Shown here in pieces: positions 36,935 to 39,201 of a DNA stretch of 39,201 bases. Both the position numbers and the translations under genes were made by a program. The DNA comes from Anaerosporobacter faecicola (GTDB taxonomy: Bacteria; Bacillota; Clostridia; Lachnospirales; Lachnospiraceae): positions 1-39,201 of the forward strand of contig NZ_JAAQRO010000027.1 of the NCBI RefSeq assembly GCF_012070565.1, given 5' to 3'. The notes beneath the pieces were generated by a model, which was not told the DNA's origin, ran no database searches, and saw only the letters and a program-made list of their open reading frames with translations. Every line of letters starts with the position of its first letter. Position 1 is the first letter of the stretch.

Positions 36935-37468
36935 ATGCTAAAAAAAATGATTAGGTATGTAGTTGTGTTTATCATTGTCATATTATTTTGTGGTGGTTAT
37001 TATTTATACAAACTTTCGAACTTACCGAAAGAAGGAGATGTGGACATACAAGCATCTTTACAGTATGATTACGCACAGAAAGGATATGACTTAGAACTAT
37101 ATATTAGTAAACATCGTAATAGCCATACAATAATTTATCCATACATTGATGGGCTAAGCATATATACTTTTTCTCAGACGAATTCTTCGGCGCTTTATGT
37201 TCCTGACTCAATTGGCTATGATGGAATAACACAGAATAAGGCAAAAGAAAGATTACGAGAGAAAACATATCAGAACTCATTTGAGAATTTAGTTGGCTTT
37301 TGGATACCTGACGATGAAGGTAAGTATGAGACAAAGTTGTTTTATCCAAAGGATAACGATAGTGCTTACATAAATAACGCATACGTTGTTTGTGTCACGA
37401 AAACAGAGTTATTTGGAAAAGTATATACATGTTCGAAAATTGTTTCTGTTACAAATCCAAATGAATAG
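36935..37468 (+). CDS. Small membrane-anchored exported protein, unknown
   Basis: Not recognised. The 177-residue protein has an N-terminal membrane segment (about 4-24, MIRYVVVFIIVILFCGGYYLY) after two lysines, then a domain of about 150 residues outside the membrane with many Tyr, Asp, Lys and Ser (ELYISKHRNSHTIIYPYIDG; ENLVGFWIPDDEGKYETKLF). A cysteine at residue 19 follows a hydrophobic run, but a lipobox (L-x-[AG]-C) is not evident (VILFCGG). The frame opens at GTG 36926; ATG 36935 is chosen because AAAAGGTGG is 5-6 nt upstream. It could be an immunity or partner protein of the secreted product, given their pairing; that is inference. Confidence 0.7.
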   Translation: MLKKMIRYVVVFIIVILFCGGYYLYKLSNLPKEGDVDIQASLQYDYAQKGYDLELYISKHRNSHTIIYPYIDGLSIYTFSQTNSSALYVPDSIGYDGITQNKAKERLREKTYQNSFENLVGFWIPDDEGKYETKLFYPKDNDSAYINNAYVVCVTKTELFGKVYTCSKIVSVTNPNE

Positions 37469-37479
37469 AAAACGATTGA

Positions 37480-37525
37480 AGGAGTATTATAGGATTGCTG
37501 AGATTAGCAATTGTGTAATACTCCT
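37480..37525. repeat. 46-bp palindrome, copy 2
   Basis: Same length and layout as copy 1 (34797-34842). AGGAGTATTATA (37480-37491) pairs with TGTAATACTCCT (37514-37525) with one G-U, and the centre (GGATTGCTGA ... TTAGCAATTG) pairs again apart from the same G-G mismatch. It starts 11 bp after the stop of the membrane-anchored protein, and its T-rich end (CCTTTATTAT) might let it terminate transcription. Confidence 0.85.
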
Positions 37526-37624
37526 TTATTATGGTGCGAAGAAATATGTATTTCATGTTTCACTTGTACAAAAAGTGTGATGAAATGATTTGTGGAACAT
37601 CAAAAAGTAAGAATTATAACATGC

Positions 37625-37653
37625 TTGACAAATATATCAGGTTGATATATAGT
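37625..37653 (+). promoter_or_regulatory. Promoter of the padR operon
   Basis: TTGACA (37625-37630), 17-nt spacer, TATAGT (37648-37653). A near-ideal promoter, overlapped by the palindromes at 37632-37674. Confidence 0.85.
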
Positions 37654-37674
37654 TAATGTATCAAACTGATATAT
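37632..37674. promoter_or_regulatory. Double PadR operator
   Basis: Two palindromes of the same form. ATATATCA-GGT-TGATATAT (37632-37650) is perfect; ATGTATCA-AAC-TGATATAT (37656-37674) has one mismatch. Their centres are 24 bp apart. The first fills the -35/-10 spacer and most of the -10, the second covers the start site, so a bound repressor would block transcription. PadR autoregulation is the obvious reading. Confidence 0.75.
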
Positions 37675-37689
37675 ATGAAAGGGTACAAT

Positions 37690-38244
37690 ATGGCGAATGC
37701 AAAAAAAATCGATTGTGTCATTCTTGGCTTACTTAGTCATGAAGCACTTACGGGATATGATATAAAAAATCGAATGGATACAACGCTGCGTATGTTTTGG
37801 GGGGCTAGTTATGGTAGTATCTATCCTACATTAAATAGCATGATGAAAGAGGAGCTGATTGTAGGAGAGAATATAAGTACCAATGGTAGGGAGAAGATTC
37901 AGTATACCATAACAGAAAAAGGACACCAGTATCTTGTACAGTGGTTGAATAAGGAAGTAGAAAAGGATGAGCTTCGTTATGAAACCTTACTAAAAGTATT
38001 TTTTGGTAGAGAATGTGGAGTGGAAGTGACGATTCATCATATTGAAGCTTTTGAAAAAAAGATTACGGAGGAACTGCAGTCGTTGCAGATGATGGAGAAG
38101 GTTCTAGAAGGATTGAATACGACGGATCAAACACATATCTATTATCTTCTTACAGCGAAATTTGGTGTACAGACATACCGAGGCTATCTGCAATGGTGTA
38201 AGGAAGCCAAGAAGTTATTAAGGACGATTGAGAAGAAGGAATAG
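37690..38244 (+). CDS. PadR-family transcriptional regulator
   Basis: A 184-residue protein with the PadR winged-helix domain (about 5-85: CVILGLLSHEALTGYDIKNRM, WGASYGSIYPTLNSM, REKIQYTITEKGHQYL) and a C-terminal helical dimerisation part (Vir_C-like, about 95-180), the two-domain PadR type. PadR proteins repress their own gene and a neighbouring export or stress gene and are released by small molecules. ATG 37690 has GAAAGGG 6 nt upstream; the frame also opens at 37675, which lacks a site. Its promoter carries two palindromic operators. A CPBP membrane protease gene follows after 43 bp and is probably co-transcribed. Confidence 0.92.
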   Translation: MANAKKIDCVILGLLSHEALTGYDIKNRMDTTLRMFWGASYGSIYPTLNSMMKEELIVGENISTNGREKIQYTITEKGHQYLVQWLNKEVEKDELRYETLLKVFFGRECGVEVTIHHIEAFEKKITEELQSLQMMEKVLEGLNTTDQTHIYYLLTAKFGVQTYRGYLQWCKEAKKLLRTIEKKE

Positions 38245-38287
38245 TAGGAGAGAAGATTATTGTAAGTTGTTCGATTGAAAGGATATG

Positions 38288-39079
38288 ATGAAGACTATGA
38301 GGGAACAAATGAAAAAATGGGCTAATACACACACGATTTTGTTTGGAGTGATTGTTGTAATTCTTTGCATGCCAGTAATCTGGGGAATTACCTTCCCCAT
38401 TCTCAAACCACTTGAAAAGGGATATAATTGGACTATAAAGTATGGGTTAAGTGCATTATGTGCACTTGGAATTGCATATGGTGCCTTTCAGGGGAAATTG
38501 TTTTCTCTACATGCAAAGGGGTTTTGGAAAGGGTTAATCAGTTTTGGTTTACTTGGCGTCCTTGGAGCAATTGGTGCGTTCTTTTTTAGTGGAGGTGAGG
38601 TGGACTTAAGCCCATCTATTCCAACCTTCCTATCATACATAACAATGAATTTCGCGATTGCAATTAGTGAAGAATTAATCTTTCGTGGAATTATACTAAA
38701 TCATATGTTACACGCATTAAAAAACCGTAAAGGATTGGTATGGCAGGCAGTTATCGCCTGCAGTGTTGTCTTCGGGCTTCGTCATTTGCTGAATCTGATT
38801 ACAAAACCGGATGCAGTTATTATGACTATGACACAGGTGATATTTACATTTATGGCGGGTTGCTACTTATGTGCTGTTTACTTACGAACAAAAAACTTGT
38901 GGGTCTGTATTATGATACATTTCCTGGAGGATTTTTCTACCTCCATATGGGAGATTTATTCCTCAGAGGTGGCAAATGCAGTAGGAAAAGATATTAACAT
39001 GGTTTCTGCACTTGGAATGGTGGCAATTCAGATACCGTATGTTATATTTGCGATACTTATGCTAAAAGATAAACGATAG
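38288..39079 (+). CDS. CPBP-family intramembrane metalloprotease (Abi-like)
   Basis: A 263-residue multi-pass membrane protein (about seven segments) of the CAAX protease and bacteriocin-processing family. The catalytic motifs are Glu128-Glu129-x3-Arg133 (SEELIFRGI), His166 (FGLRHLLN) and His211 (IMIHFLEDF). Members cleave inside the membrane; some give self-immunity to bacteriocins or act in abortive infection. Downstream of padR and likely under the same operator control. Two adjacent ATGs (38285, 38288) follow AAAGGA; the second has the better spacing. A third at 38297 is also possible. The substrate is unknown. Confidence 0.85.
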   Translation: MKTMREQMKKWANTHTILFGVIVVILCMPVIWGITFPILKPLEKGYNWTIKYGLSALCALGIAYGAFQGKLFSLHAKGFWKGLISFGLLGVLGAIGAFFFSGGEVDLSPSIPTFLSYITMNFAIAISEELIFRGIILNHMLHALKNRKGLVWQAVIACSVVFGLRHLLNLITKPDAVIMTMTQVIFTFMAGCYLCAVYLRTKNLWVCIMIHFLEDFSTSIWEIYSSEVANAVGKDINMVSALGMVAIQIPYVIFAILMLKDKR

Positions 39080-39201
39080 TGTCAAATGATTTATGAAAAA
39101 AATGAGCAAAGAAAAAAGGCTCAGATGAACCTTGAAAATTGCAGATATTATAGGTTGTGGTAGCTTGCCGCCACCCTTGACAGCACGAAAAAGAACTGCT
39201 G
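39080..39201. other. Right edge, GC-richer sequence not identified
   Basis: After an A-rich stretch the last 60 or so bases are clearly richer in G and C (GGTAGCTTGCCGCCACCC). On the minus strand one frame is open from the window edge (AVLFRAVKGGGKLPQPII and on). This may be the tail of a mobile element or a gene continuing outside, but too little is visible for a call. Confidence 0.3.

Overview
The window is low-GC, Gram-positive DNA, most likely from an anaerobic, plant-polysaccharide-degrading member of the Lachnospiraceae close to Lachnoclostridium (Clostridium) phytofermentans. The evidence is strong AGGAGG-type ribosome sites, SigA-like promoters, pyruvate formate-lyase with its activase and a 2[4Fe-4S] ferredoxin, two GH74 xyloglucanases, a CBM3-bearing secreted enzyme, and an F-type ATP synthase whose c subunit carries a Na+-binding signature. 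The species name is inference; the lineage is well supported.

Layout. 1-120: the cut-off start of a probable IS3-type transposase gene (minus strand) beside an inverted repeat. 284-2722: a cytoplasmic GH74 xyloglucanase. 3126-3965: a MerR-type regulator. 4103-7578 (minus): ferredoxin, pflA and pfl, read from a strong promoter with a Rex-like site and a long, foldable leader; a small DUF1858 redox protein is read divergently. 8429-11557 (minus): secreted GH74-X2-CBM3. 11980-14722 (minus): MecA adaptor and a methyl-accepting chemotaxis protein with an unusual signalling tip. 14991-17894: a kinase fused to a degenerate MinD/TadZ-like module, a second such module, and a CpaB-like SAF protein. 18268-24375: an unknown two-segment membrane protein, a GH18 cell-wall-type hydrolase, a GH31 alpha-xylosidase and a CwlD-type amidase. 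24549-26506: Sua5, arginine-phosphatase-like YwlE and RpiB. 27124-34600: a ten-gene ATP synthase cluster. 34797-37525: an AT-rich accessory block (LytTR regulator, interrupted mini-ORF, secreted protein, membrane-anchored protein) bracketed by two copies of a 46-bp palindrome. 37690-39079: PadR regulator with a double operator, and a CPBP membrane protease.

How the genes work together. Xyloglucan would be cut outside the cell by the CBM3-anchored GH74, and imported oligosaccharides processed by the cytoplasmic GH74 and the GH31 alpha-xylosidase. Sugars are fermented through pyruvate formate-lyase, and the ATP synthase couples ATP to a (probably sodium) ion gradient. MecA and the YwlE-like phosphatase both belong to the Clp/phosphoarginine protein-quality network.

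The best candidates for something undescribed are the kinase/pseudo-ATPase/SAF operon without any pilus genes in view, the palindrome-bracketed accessory block, and the structured leader of pfl.
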